Positions 1-8,517 of a DNA stretch of 64,000 nt are shown one piece after another (the first letter of the stretch is position 1; each line of letters begins with the position of its first letter). Both the position numbers and the translations under genes were made by a program. This stretch comes from Methylosinus trichosporium OB3b (GTDB taxonomy: Bacteria > Pseudomonadota > Alphaproteobacteria > Rhizobiales > Beijerinckiaceae). The stretch is from assembly GCF_002752655.1 (NCBI RefSeq), contig NZ_CP023739.1:62001-126000 (forward strand), given 5' to 3'. Below the pieces are notes generated by a model that saw nothing but the letters and a program-made list of their open reading frames with translations, was not told the origin of the DNA and ran no database searches.

Positions 1-71
1 CTTGCGCCATGTCGAAAGAGCGGCCAATAGTTGCGGAATCTTGATCGTCATGAACTTCGAGGAAAATTCGA

Positions 72-557
72 ATGACGGCCTCCGAGGCAGAACCTTCTCG
101 TTCGACCACGCTCGCAGCCGAGGTCGTCACGGCCTTCGTCGCCAATAATTCCCTGCCGATCGGAGACCTGCCTACGCTGATCCACGCTGTGCGCGGAGCG
201 CTGGAAAATCTCGGCAAAACGCCAATCGATACGACGCCGCCGGTGGCGAAACGGGAGCCGGCAGTTTCGGTCCGCAAGTCGATCACGCCCGATTTCATCA
301 TATGTCTCGAAGACGGAAAGAGCTTCAGATCGCTGCGACGCCATTTGAGGGCTCTCGGCATGAGTCCGGAGGAGTATCGGGCGAAGTGGAACCTTCCGGC
401 GGACTATCCGATGGTGGCGCCCAATTACGCGGCGCAGCGATCGGAAATGGCCAAGTCTCTCGGGCTCGGCCAGCATCGCAAAAACGCAGCGTCGGACCCG
501 AAGACGGCCGCCAGCGGGCCCGCCAAGCGTGGACGGGCGACCAAGAAAAAAGTGTAA
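72..557 (+). CDS. MucR/Ros-family transcriptional regulator
   Basis: 161-residue protein with the MucR/Ros zinc-finger domain. The central part shows ICLEDGKSFRSLRRHLRALG followed by YRAKWNLPADYPMVAPNYA, the signature stretch of the family. Ros-type proteins bind DNA through an unusual single zinc finger; here the first Cys and the His of HLRAL are visible. In rhizobia such proteins control exopolysaccharide, motility and virulence genes. The C-terminus is a Lys/Arg-rich tail (GRATKKKV), normal for the family. The ATG follows a purine-rich GAGGAAAA stretch. The length is typical, so the gene looks intact. It stands alone on this strand and its targets cannot be read from the sequence. Confidence 0.9.
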   Translation: MTASEAEPSRSTTLAAEVVTAFVANNSLPIGDLPTLIHAVRGALENLGKTPIDTTPPVAKREPAVSVRKSITPDFIICLEDGKSFRSLRRHLRALGMSPEEYRAKWNLPADYPMVAPNYAAQRSEMAKSLGLGQHRKNAASDPKTAASGPAKRGRATKKKV

Positions 558-1056
558 GCGACGACGGGCCTCGTCCGCAATGTGCGCCATTCGACGTGGA
601 TCGAGTGGCGCACGGCGCAACAGCCAGCGCTATGACTGGTGAGGCGTTGCCATTTTCATGGTGGGCATCGCGTTCGTCGGGATGTTGCTGGTGACCGCTC
701 GTCAACTGATAGACCTTTGCGACCGTCTTGATTTTGGAGCTCCCCATGCCCGCCTTCAATTTTCTAAAAGGTATAGAATATGGAACATTTCTTGCTGCAC
801 TTCGACTTCCACAACCCTGTTGCAATTACAGTAATAGGGTAGGGGAGAGGTCGCCGACCTAATGCCCCGCGACCGATCGCCGAATGACGCACAACCAATT
901 GATTAGAATTGTGAACCTGCGATTCGGATAATCTCGATTATGGAACCTAGAGCCTCGCCCGACGAGCCGCGCAAAAAACAATGATCCTCCCCGCGGCGTC
1001 TCTGACGCCCTCATCGACGATAAGATCGGTCTCGCCGCAGCTCCGACAAACGCAAT
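558..1056. other. Intergenic stretch without a recognisable gene
   Basis: About 500 bases between the MucR-type gene and the converging hydrolase gene. Small open frames exist on both strands, but none shows a recognisable domain. I see no convincing RNA gene or repeat. Confidence 0.5.
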
Positions 1057-1914
1057 TCAGAGATGCTCGCCGAAAAAGCTCAGGATCCTCTCGCGGTATT
1101 CGGCGTTGGTGCGGAAATAAATGTCCTCGTGGCCAACCCCTTCCACGGCCCAGAAGGCCTTCGGCTCTGGAGCGCGGGCGAAAAGTTCCCGCGCTTCGTT
1201 GATATGGGTATTGGGGTCGCAAACGCCCGAAATGACGAACACCGGCGCGCGGATCTTGTCGATCCGATCGATCGGACGCAGAAACGCCGGGTCGAGCCCC
1301 GTCATTGTCCGCCCGACGACGAGCAGCGCCGGCGTCACGAGATGGCCGAGCGGACCGAAAGGCGCCGTCAAACGGTCGTCGATGGCGCGGTCGATGTCGG
1401 GATAGACGGATTCGAGCACGAAGGCGTCGGCCGTGATCGGCCCCTGTCCCAGGAGCGCCGCTGCGCCGCCGAGCGACTGCCCGATCACGGCGATCTTTCG
1501 ACCCGGCAGCTTTTCTCGCATGTAGGAGAGCGCCGCGGCTGCGTCGGCGCTCTCGTCTTGACCGAAAGTGATTTTGTCGCCGTTGCTCTCGCCATGCGCG
1601 CGAAAGTCGATCGCGGCGACGGAATAGCCAGCCTCGTTCAAAAAGCGCATTCGGGCGATCATCGCGAGCCGGTTGGCGCGCACGCCATGCAAGAGCAACA
1701 CGCCGCCGCTTTCGGGCGCGCCCGGCATGAACCAGCCCTGGACATTCACGCCGCCGCTCAGGGTGAGCGTGAAGCGCGTCACCGGCAGATCGTCCGGCGC
1801 CTTTACGGTCGCCGGCGCGGGGGCCGTCAGCGCATGCACGAGACCGACGAGCGCGATCGGAAAAAGCGCGAGCGCGCCAAGAGCGGCGTAAAGGAGTGGG
1901 CGCAAAAATCTCAT
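1057..1914 (-). CDS. Alpha/beta hydrolase with N-terminal membrane anchor
   Basis: 285 residues. A hydrophobic N-terminal segment (about residues 5-30, LLYAALGALALFPIALVGLV) is a signal anchor. The hydrolase core follows, with oxyanion-loop LLLHGVRANR (about 75-84), AIDFRAHGESNGDK (about 98-111) and nucleophile elbow GQSLGG (about 145-150, Ser nucleophile). The acid is probably in the VISGVCDPNT region and the catalytic His in VEGVGHEDIY near the C-terminus. This layout matches the BAAT/DUF1749-like serine hydrolases; the substrate is unknown. The ATG at 1914 is preferred over longer readings because it places the anchor directly at the N-terminus. It is monocistronic as far as visible. Confidence 0.85.
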   Translation of the reverse strand: MRFLRPLLYAALGALALFPIALVGLVHALTAPAPATVKAPDDLPVTRFTLTLSGGVNVQGWFMPGAPESGGVLLLHGVRANRLAMIARMRFLNEAGYSVAAIDFRAHGESNGDKITFGQDESADAAAALSYMREKLPGRKIAVIGQSLGGAAALLGQGPITADAFVLESVYPDIDRAIDDRLTAPFGPLGHLVTPALLVVGRTMTGLDPAFLRPIDRIDKIRAPVFVISGVCDPNTHINEARELFARAPEPKAFWAVEGVGHEDIYFRTNAEYRERILSFFGEHL

Positions 1915-2059
1915 CTGTCTGTTGCCCTTTTATCGAATGCATGAACGGGCGCCGAGAATCCAACCGGTATCTCAGCGCCAATGTGTCTTTGATACAGGAA
2001 AGTGAAAATAGGAAAAGCTCAGCGACCCTTGTCGCGGCGCTCCTACAGGACGCCGCCGT

Positions 2060-2276
2060 CTATTCATCGTCGCGGCGCTTTCGTCCCGCGCGCCACTCGA
2101 CGAATTCACTTCGATGTAACTCTAGCCAGGTCACGAGATCATGTAGCTCGTCCAGCTCTATGAGAAGTGCATCGAACTCCGATTGACGAACTCCGCCGCA
2201 CTTTCTCGGACCGGCCGTTCGCAGGAGCTGCTGGACGACGCGGATCGTCGCAGCGTGTGCGGTGAGAGAGTGTCAT
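2060..2276 (-). pseudogene. Possible small hypothetical gene, frame disturbed near its start
   Basis: One frame encodes a coherent acidic C-terminal stretch of about 45 residues (it includes ELDELHDLVTWLELHRSEF and ends EWRAGRKRRDDE, stop at 2060). It has no ATG in its own frame, because a TGA lies right at the upstream ATG (2274-2276). A one-base shift after that ATG would join the two. The gene sits just downstream of the methyltransferase on the same strand. I do not recognise a family, and it may simply be decaying plasmid DNA. Confidence 0.3.
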
Positions 2277-2295
2277 TTCCTTCCACCGGGGTCGA

Positions 2296-3000
2296 TCATG
2301 GCCTTCGCCTCAGCCATCCGAAGGATGGTTCACCGACATAGTCCCTCTCCCAAATATACCACGCGAAATCCGTTCGTCCTCCGCGCGCTTTCAGGCCCGC
2401 GAGAATGACTGGTCCCGGGGGCATGGAAGGGCGCGGCGTGATGATCAGCACGCGCCGCGGAAATGTTCTCTGCAGCCATCAGGAGCGGCGGTCGCCGGAC
2501 ATCCAGGAGACGGGCAGGATCATAGCGACCTTGCGTCGCGCGATCTCGCGCGCGCGAGTGACGAACTCCCGCGACTTTCGAAATGGTGGATTGCAACAGA
2601 TGTTGTCCGGCGCCGGCCTTCCGGCTTCCTCGGATAGGAAGTCGACGGCACGATCACAGAACATGGATCGAGAAACCAGATCCTCGCCCCAGACGTCATT
2701 GTAGCCTGCGGCTCGCGCAGCTTCGACGATGCGTCCGAGCCCGCAGGCGGGATCGTAGATCGAACCTTGGAAGCCCTCCTCTTCGAAGAAGCGATGATCG
2801 ACCCAGCTCTCCTCGACGTACCAATCGTGTGGATGTCGAACCCGAAGATGGGCGTTGAGCGCTCGATCGGGGACGGCTGGAAGAATTTCTATTAGTTCGG
2901 GGCGATCGTGACGCGACCGGTGTGAGTTGCGAGGCGCAGGCATGATTTGGCCGTCGCGGTCGGCGAGGATCGAGGACGGCCGTAGGGTCAAGTCGTTCAT
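2296..3000 (-). pseudogene. Orphan DNA methyltransferase (N6-adenine type) with internal stop
   Basis: SAM-dependent methyltransferase of plasmid type: SIYDPACGLGRIVEAARAAG (SAM-binding motif I) and NICCNPPFRKS (catalytic NPPF, adenine-N6 type). The start at 3000 has a strong GAGGAGG ribosome site a few bases upstream. Translation stops at a TGA at 2479-2481, but the same frame continues coherently past it (VLIITPRPSMPPGPVILAG, then DFAWYIWERDYVGEPSFGWL) to a TGA at 2296. The interrupted codon lies in ...GDRRS-stop-WL..., where an Arg would fit, so a single CGA-to-TGA change is the simplest cause. The shortened product of 173 residues keeps both catalytic motifs and might still fold. Complete, the protein would be about 234 residues. 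It presumably marked host or plasmid DNA. Confidence 0.8.
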
Positions 3001-3035
3001 AAAACGCCTCCTCATACGAGGCCGGTGATGAGACC

Positions 3036-3368
3036 TCAGCCAGAACATTTCGACCAACCGCAGTGACGGCAGGTCAGGCAGCCGTCTTTCTTGATGAGGC
3101 CCGGATCTCGGGCAGAGCGGGCGCGCCGGCGACCCTGCAGGTAATCGATGCGGCCGAACGCGTGGGCCGAAGGTGTCGAGCAGGATAACCGCGTCGCTCC
3201 GGAGAACGATGGCGGTTCGCGCATCGGGCCCGAGGGAAGCTCCAACTCCACGCCGTCGATCGCGGCAAAACGCGCGCGCATAGTTTCGCCGGGATTCTTC
3301 GGCGCGGTGACATCGCCGATCGCGCGCGCTCGGTATTTCCCACGCTTCTTCTTCCATGAAGCGGCCAC
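3036..3368 (-). CDS. Small hypothetical protein with Cys-rich C-terminal tail
   Basis: 110 residues, basic N-terminus (MAASWKKKRGKYRARAIGD). The C-terminal tail KKDGCLTCRHCGWSKCSG holds four Cys in a CxxCxxCx4C pattern. This tail resembles the redox or zinc tail at the C-terminus of class II (cobalamin-dependent) ribonucleotide reductases, but the rest of that enzyme is absent. The gene lies 35 bases upstream of the methyltransferase on the same strand, so the two may be co-transcribed. It could be a stand-alone zinc-ribbon adaptor or a detached reductase tail; no function is assigned. Confidence 0.55.
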   Translation of the reverse strand: MAASWKKKRGKYRARAIGDVTAPKNPGETMRARFAAIDGVELELPSGPMREPPSFSGATRLSCSTPSAHAFGRIDYLQGRRRARSARDPGLIKKDGCLTCRHCGWSKCSG

Positions 3369-3436
3369 GTTCAGCCGCGCGCATGCAGGTGTGGGGTTGC
3401 CGGATCTGTCGCGCGAAGTGAATTTCGCTCGACGCT

Positions 3437-3766
3437 CTATTTGCTCCCTTTCGTGACGGTCTTCCTGGCCTCGACAGCAAGGGGAACAAAGCAGTAGCTC
3501 CGGCCGCCCAACGATCCGTGATAGGGAGATTGGCGGCTGTGGCGGAATAATCGAAATTGCACGGATGTGTTCGGCACCGCCAGCGTCAACGACGTCTCGT
3601 CGGCGGCGATGATGTCGACTTCGAGCGCCTCTCCAGGGCGGTCTATGTCAGTGAGAGTTATTCGTCTTTCCACGACAATGCTCCCAGGTAGAATCCTTGA
3701 AATGTGATCAACGTCAACCGCGCTGCTGGTCAGGAATCCTCGGCTCTTAACGGAGGGCAGGCGCAA
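3437..3766 (-). CDS. Hypothetical protein
   Basis: 109 residues. A beta-rich central part (GSIVVERRITLTD, EALEVDIIAADETSLTLAV, SVQFRLFRH) suggests a small beta-barrel or sandwich. I see no catalytic motif or membrane segment. It is on the same strand as the downstream Cys-tail protein and methyltransferase. The true start could be further in, since the first 25 residues look less structured than the rest. Family not recognised. Confidence 0.5.
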   Translation of the reverse strand: MRLPSVKSRGFLTSSAVDVDHISRILPGSIVVERRITLTDIDRPGEALEVDIIAADETSLTLAVPNTSVQFRLFRHSRQSPYHGSLGGRSYCFVPLAVEARKTVTKGSK

Positions 3767-3897
3767 CGCGCACGGCGTAGCCGGCGCACCGAGAACGCGA
3801 TCGACTAATTATCGGTGCGCCGCATTCTCACGTTCTCCAACGCCTCTCGTATCATTTCGTCGACCGCAAAGCGGACATTGCTCTCGAGCGAGTCGAG

Positions 3898-4104
3898 TCA
3901 ATCTCTGTCGATCAGATAGAGAGCATCGTCGACATGCGATTCCAGGAAATCGCGGGAGATGATCGGCTGGTCGAAACCCGCGCCTCTCGATCTCGCTCTG
4001 ATGCTCGCCAGCGCAGCATCACGCAGCGCGCGAGCGAACTGCTCGCGCGTGCTCGACAAAATCATCGCCAAAGAGACGGCGTGACCCAGATGCTTCTCAC
4101 GCAT
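3898..4104 (-). CDS. Small hypothetical protein
   Basis: 68 residues, mostly helical by composition (REQFARALRDAALASIRARS, then DFLESHVDDALYLIDRD). No motif recognised. It diverges from the XRE-type regulator that begins at 4235, so the roughly 130 bases between them probably contain promoters for both directions. A plausible small plasmid gene, but it could be a chance frame. Confidence 0.4.
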   Translation of the reverse strand: MREKHLGHAVSLAMILSSTREQFARALRDAALASIRARSRGAGFDQPIISRDFLESHVDDALYLIDRD

Positions 4105-4234
4105 ATTCGGACTCTCGGTCGTTTACGGACTCTCCCCCTCCGTCGCGCCGGCGCTTCCCTTCCTCGAACCGGACGCTACCATTTGCAGAGTATACTCCGT
4201 AGATAAATACTCTTCAAGCTGGCTGGTTCTCGTC

Positions 4235-4588
4235 ATGGAAATGCGAGAGACGCTGGCGCGCAATCTGAGGAAATATCGACGGGCGCAACGCCTGTCGCAG
4301 GAGGAGCTCGGCCATCGAGCCGAGCTCGACCGCACCTATATCAGCTCGATCGAACGCTGCGTCTATTCGGCGACGGTCGATGTCGTCGGCCGCCTCGCCG
4401 ACGCTCTCGGAATTCCGGCGCTCGAGCTTCTGAGGCCCGCGAGCGAAACTGCGGAGGCGAAATCGTCATCCGCGGCATCGGCTGAAGTCGCCGGCACGAA
4501 GGGGCAGCCCATGAAAGGCGCAAAGCCGGCTCGCAAAAGTGTGGGGCCGGCGCAAACACGGCACATTCGAAAGAAGCCGAGTCCATAG
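4235..4588 (+). CDS. XRE-family helix-turn-helix regulator
   Basis: 117 residues. Residues 5-65 form a Cro/CI-type HTH: LARNLRKYRRAQRLSQEELG, then AELDRTYISSIERCV, with the usual recognition-helix pattern, and DVVGRLADALGIPALELL closing the five-helix fold. The C-terminal 45 residues are low-complexity, Ala/Lys-rich and probably disordered. This form is common for solitary regulators beside plasmid genes or modification systems. It is divergent from the small gene at 3898-4104 and convergent with the gene at 4618-5241. Targets unknown. Confidence 0.85.
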   Translation: MEMRETLARNLRKYRRAQRLSQEELGHRAELDRTYISSIERCVYSATVDVVGRLADALGIPALELLRPASETAEAKSSSAASAEVAGTKGQPMKGAKPARKSVGPAQTRHIRKKPSP

Positions 4589-4617
4589 CCGAGTGACCAT
4601 GGACCCGAGCACGAGCA

Positions 4618-5241
4618 TCACATTGGCGAGATAGTCGCTTCCGGCGACGCCAGCCGGGCGATGTCTGCGAGCGCCGAGCGCAGTTGCGGCCAGGGAAACT
4701 CCGCATCTGTCGGACTCGGCTCGCCGAGCTGAATGACGATGGCGAGCTTGGCTGCGACGCCCGGCAGGCTGGCGGCTTTCGTCTTCGGGACCGACGCCAC
4801 AAAATCGCGCTCCTTGCCGAGAGCAGCTCGAAGTTCGGCGTCGACGGCGCCAAAGCCGAGCGTCGCCGCCGCCTCGTCCCATCGCTTTTGCTGCTCGTCG
4901 AACGCCGCGATCAGCGCTTCTTTCTCGATGCCCGGCTCATTGGCGACCAGTTCCTCGATCTCGTCGACAGATTGAGCGATTTTCGGCTCCTCCTCGCCGG
5001 AAATGCGGATCGTGACCTCGGGGATGCCGACCGAGTGAATGAGCTTCTTCTCGATGCGCTGCCACTGTCGCGTCAGCGCGACGACCAGAGTGTGATTGGC
5101 TTGCCAGTTCCGCCAGAGCTGCAGCGCGGGGTCGGATGGCGTCCCTTCTGTCCTCTTCCCGGACGGCAGGGTTCCGGTTCCTCGCAAAATGGCGCGCCAG
5201 CTAACGGCGGTCGGAGTCGTGCTATCTTCAGAATCAGCCAT
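4618..5241 (-). CDS. Conserved hypothetical protein, plasmid type
   Basis: 207 residues, acidic and helix-rich. The N-terminus is followed by LQLWRNWQANHTLVVALTRQ and an EEEPKIAQSVDEIEELVANE segment. It ends in an Ala/Pro-rich tail. No enzyme motif or membrane segment is visible. Small helical proteins with a WxxW-like N-terminus are frequent neighbours of phage- or plasmid-derived regulators. Function unknown. The 250 bases before the next gene on this strand hold nothing recognisable. Confidence 0.55.
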   Translation of the reverse strand: MADSEDSTTPTAVSWRAILRGTGTLPSGKRTEGTPSDPALQLWRNWQANHTLVVALTRQWQRIEKKLIHSVGIPEVTIRISGEEEPKIAQSVDEIEELVANEPGIEKEALIAAFDEQQKRWDEAAATLGFGAVDAELRAALGKERDFVASVPKTKAASLPGVAAKLAIVIQLGEPSPTDAEFPWPQLRSALADIARLASPEATISPM

Positions 5242-5492
5242 GATCCAGGCTCCTACGAAGCGTGGGTTGTGGTCAGGCCGGGCGGGATGTTCTCACCATC
5301 CCGTTCGGCCGCTGCTCGTGAAATTGCAGCCGGGAAGAGGTAAGCCGGCTAGAACATTGTAGCAACGCATATTGGAAACGCAGGCGTCCAGAGCGTTGCG
5401 CTGCAGAGCGGTCGCGCTGCCGCGCCGGGCGCGCAGACGGCGCCGGCGTTGTCGACCAAGTTCGCTTTCTTGTCGCTTCTTGCGGCCTCCTC

Positions 5493-7604
5493 TCAGCGCC
5501 TGCGCAAATGATTCGGGAGCCATCGCCCATCGACCGGCGCGCGTGCGGCGTCGCGCCGATGCTCGGTTCCGCGGAGGCGTCCTCTGACGCAATGCGCGTC
5601 GGGAATGTCGTCGATGAAGAGAGACGGCGTCCCGAAGCCGCGTCGGAAGCCGCAATAGGAAATGCTGACGCGCCGCATTCCGCGCGTCAGCGCGACATAG
5701 GCGAGCCGGCGCTCTTCATCGGCGTCGCCGTAGTCGGAGGGGAACACTCCGGACTCCCAGGCGGGCAGGAAGACATGCGGGAACTCGAGACCCTTCGCCT
5801 TGTGAAGCGTCATCAGACGCACGCGGTCGGTTTCATCCTCGCCGGGGCGACTCGTGGCCAGCGCGGCATGGTCGAGAAGCTCGCGCGCCGTGTGGAACTC
5901 GCCGGCGAGCGCGATGAGCTCCTGCAGGTTTTCGAGCCGATCCTCCGAGGTTTCCGCCTTGCTGTCTCGCAGCATGGCGCGATAGCCGCTCGCGTCGAGC
6001 AGCAGCGAGATCTGGTCGGCGAGCGTATGCGAGCGATCTTCGCCGATGCGGCGGACCTGCTCCGCGAACAAAAGTCCGGCGGCACGGCATCTCGCCGGCA
6101 ACGCGGCGGTGTCGAGCGCGCGCAGCAGCGAGACGCCTCGGCACGACGCCTCGGACTCCACCGCCTCCATGGCCTTGGCGCCGAAGCCGCGGCGCGGCTC
6201 ATTGATCACCCGGCGGAACGCCTCATCCGATTGGCGGTCGTCCGGCGTCGCGGCGAGGCGCAGAAACGCGAGCGCGTCCTTGATCTCGGCGCGCTGATAG
6301 AAGCCGACGTCACCGACGATCACATGCGGAATGCGGGCGCGCATCAGCGCCTCTTCGAAGCCGCGCGAGAGGAAGGAGCTGCGATAGAGGATGGCGATGT
6401 CCTGCCAGCCGGCTCCCTCGGCGTTGCGGGCGAGTATCTCCACGGTGACGCCGGCGGCCTCGGCCTGAGCGTCGCGATAGGCGAGGATCTCGATCCTCTC
6501 GCCCAGCTCCTTTTTCGTGTAGAGCGTCTTGCCGAGACGCTTCATGTCGCGCGCGATGACCGCATTGGCGGCGGCGAGTATGTGTCCGGTCGAACGAAAA
6601 TTTTCTTCGAGACGAATTTGGACGGCGCTCGGGAAATCTTGGTGGAAGCGGCGAATATAGGCTGTGTCCGAGCCGCGCCAGCCGTAGATCGCCTGATCGT
6701 CGTCGCCGACGCAGAAGACGCGTCCGTGTAGGACCGCAAAAGACTTCAGCCAGCTGTATTGGGCGAAATTGACGTCCTGATATTCGTCGGCGGCCAGCCA
6801 GTCGAAACGCGCGGACCAGCGGGAGCGATAGCCCTCGTTGTTGCGCATGGCGAGCGTCGGCCAGAGCAGCAGGTCTCCGAAATCGGCGGCGTTGGCCTCA
6901 CGCAGGGCGCGCTGATAATCAGCGTAGACGCGAACCGCGGCACGCAGGCCATGGACATCGAGGGGCGCGCGGGAGTGATCGCCTTTCGCGATTTTGGCTT
7001 CCACCCAGGCGGCGGCGCCCTCCGGCGTGATCAGATTGTCTTTGAATTTGGAAATGCGGTTGCACATAATCTTCAACGGGTCGCGTGCATTGGCGTCGCC
7101 GCCCTCCTCGCCGAGGCCTTGCGCTTTCATGACGCGCTTGACAAAGCGGCGGCTGTCGTCGGTGTCGACAATATCGAAATCTGGCCGGAGTTCCGCAATC
7201 TCCGGCGCGTCGCGGAGCTGGCGCGCGGCGAGCCCGTGATAGGTGCCGAGGCAGGACGGAGCCGCGTGGCCGTCGAGCGCCGCTCGGATGCGAGAGGCCA
7301 TCTCGGCCGCGGCCTTGTTGGTGAAGGTGACGGCGAGAATGCGCGACGCCGGAATGCGGTCGACGGCGATGCGGTGCACGACCGCCGCCGTTAGCGTTGA
7401 GGTCTTTCCGGTGCCGGCTCCGGCGAGGACGAGGATCGGCCCCGTGTGAGCCGCCGCGCGCGCCTGCTCGGAGGTCAGTGTGCGAGCCACTGTCTCGAAA
7501 GCGTCCGCAAGCGGTTGCGGCTCCGACGGCTCGTCGAAGCAGGGCTCGAAGCGGTCCCACTCTTCCATGCCGGCGAGCGGGTCGACGTCAGAGTATCTCG
7601 ACAT
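5493..7604 (-). CDS. UvrD/PcrA-type superfamily 1A DNA helicase
   Basis: 703 residues from the ATG at 7604. All SF1A motifs are present in order: Walker A VLAGAGTGKTSTLTA, Ia VTFTNKAAAEM, II LAADEYQDVN, III CVGDDDQAIYGWRGS, IV RLEENFRST, V RLMTLHKAKGLEF and VI AYVALTRGMRRV. It is therefore a 3'-5' helicase/translocase of the UvrD/Rep group, and the C-terminal 2B and 2A parts look complete. The last about 35 residues (after SLFIDDIPDAH) are Arg-rich and less conserved-looking. The frame stays open 350 bases upstream, but that stretch is antisense-like. The gene overlaps the HD-protein gene by 17 bases, and with the toprim gene forms a three-gene operon. Role inferred: plasmid replication or repair. 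Confidence 0.92.
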   Translation of the reverse strand: MSRYSDVDPLAGMEEWDRFEPCFDEPSEPQPLADAFETVARTLTSEQARAAAHTGPILVLAGAGTGKTSTLTAAVVHRIAVDRIPASRILAVTFTNKAAAEMASRIRAALDGHAAPSCLGTYHGLAARQLRDAPEIAELRPDFDIVDTDDSRRFVKRVMKAQGLGEEGGDANARDPLKIMCNRISKFKDNLITPEGAAAWVEAKIAKGDHSRAPLDVHGLRAAVRVYADYQRALREANAADFGDLLLWPTLAMRNNEGYRSRWSARFDWLAADEYQDVNFAQYSWLKSFAVLHGRVFCVGDDDQAIYGWRGSDTAYIRRFHQDFPSAVQIRLEENFRSTGHILAAANAVIARDMKRLGKTLYTKKELGERIEILAYRDAQAEAAGVTVEILARNAEGAGWQDIAILYRSSFLSRGFEEALMRARIPHVIVGDVGFYQRAEIKDALAFLRLAATPDDRQSDEAFRRVINEPRRGFGAKAMEAVESEASCRGVSLLRALDTAALPARCRAAGLLFAEQVRRIGEDRSHTLADQISLLLDASGYRAMLRDSKAETSEDRLENLQELIALAGEFHTARELLDHAALATSRPGEDETDRVRLMTLHKAKGLEFPHVFLPAWESGVFPSDYGDADEERRLAYVALTRGMRRVSISYCGFRRGFGTPSLFIDDIPDAHCVRGRLRGTEHRRDAARAPVDGRWLPNHLRRR

Positions 7605-8517
7605 GGCAGTTCGCTCCATTGCAGCGGATGAGTTCTCCACGTTCTGTGTCGTCAGTGGAGAAGACGACGAAGTGGTCATCGAAGTAGAAGGCGCCACTCT
7701 CGTCGCGCTCGCCGTCGACGACGACGCCCTCGACGCATTGCGAGCCGTCGTCGGCTTCGACCCGGACGAGCGTGTCGAGGTCCCGTTCGCCGCTCGGGAT
7801 GTGTCGGCAGGGGCGTCGCGTCGCCTCGGGCAATTGGGAGAAGGCCTCGGCAAGCTGCGCGAGCGTGTGGTCGATGGCGATTTCGGCGAGGGTCTCGGTG
7901 ACATCGAACGCGTCGCCGAGCTCACCGAGCCGCTCGAGAAAAAGGCTTTTCGCAAGGTTCGGCGGCCAAGGCTCCCAAGGCCTCATGCCGGCCGGCGGCG
8001 CCAGGGGATCGTGGTCGAGCGGATCGAGCGTGATCTGCAGGCTCGATCTGATATCTCCGCGGCTCCAGCCGACGACATGATAGGCTTCGTTCGCAGCGGC
8101 CTGACGATCGGCGCGTTTATGGAGAGCGTAGCTCTCGTCGGTCCAAGGCGGCAGGCCATAGCGTCGATCGACGGCGCCCTGCAGACGCCGGTCGAGCCGC
8201 GCAAAACCCTCGCCGAGATGCGGTTTCAACGGCAAGATGGGATCTATGCCGCCGGCCAACCCCTCTGTAGCGTCGTGAAGAAGCTCTCGCAGCGATTCCC
8301 GCGGCGTGAGCTTTCCTTCGCGCTCGCGCAAGGCCAGAACGGCGAGGCTATGCTGGGCGACGCTGAGCGGCAGGTCCCAGGCGGAATATCCGCCCCAGCG
8401 ATAGGTGCGCGACAGGCCGATCGCCAGATCCTCGTCGGTCCAGGCGTCCGGCTTCGGATCGAGCAGGTCGAGCCGACCGCCCGATTTGAGCAGCATCCAG
8501 GCACGTTGTGGTCTCAT
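7588..8517 (-). CDS. HD-domain phosphohydrolase (YfbR-like)
   Basis: 309 residues. The N-terminal part carries an HD fold: SVAQHSLAVL (first His) and ELLHDATEGL (HD pair), then further acidic residues before KRADRQAAANEAYHV, as in the YfbR 5'-nucleotidase/HD superfamily. The C-terminal 70 residues (from about RDLDTLVRVEADDGSQ) look like an extra small beta-domain. The gene starts inside the stop of the toprim gene (ATGA overlap at 8514-8517) and overlaps the helicase start by 17 bases, which argues for translational coupling of all three. Nucleotide hydrolysis is known for the family; the substrate here is unknown. Confidence 0.85.
   Translation of the reverse strand: MRPQRAWMLLKSGGRLDLLDPKPDAWTDEDLAIGLSRTYRWGGYSAWDLPLSVAQHSLAVLALREREGKLTPRESLRELLHDATEGLAGGIDPILPLKPHLGEGFARLDRRLQGAVDRRYGLPPWTDESYALHKRADRQAAANEAYHVVGWSRGDIRSSLQITLDPLDHDPLAPPAGMRPWEPWPPNLAKSLFLERLGELGDAFDVTETLAEIAIDHTLAQLAEAFSQLPEATRRPCRHIPSGERDLDTLVRVEADDGSQCVEGVVVDGERDESGAFYFDDHFVVFSTDDTERGELIRCNGANCHVEIL

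Noticed and set aside
947..1981. Long minus-strand frame over the alpha/beta hydrolase
   Set aside because: Arg-rich shadow of the hydrolase in another frame; no domain.
3001..3489. Upstream extension of the methyltransferase frame to 3489
   Set aside because: The extension has no methyltransferase similarity, overlaps the Cys-tail gene in another frame, and the ATG at 3000 has its own strong ribosome site.
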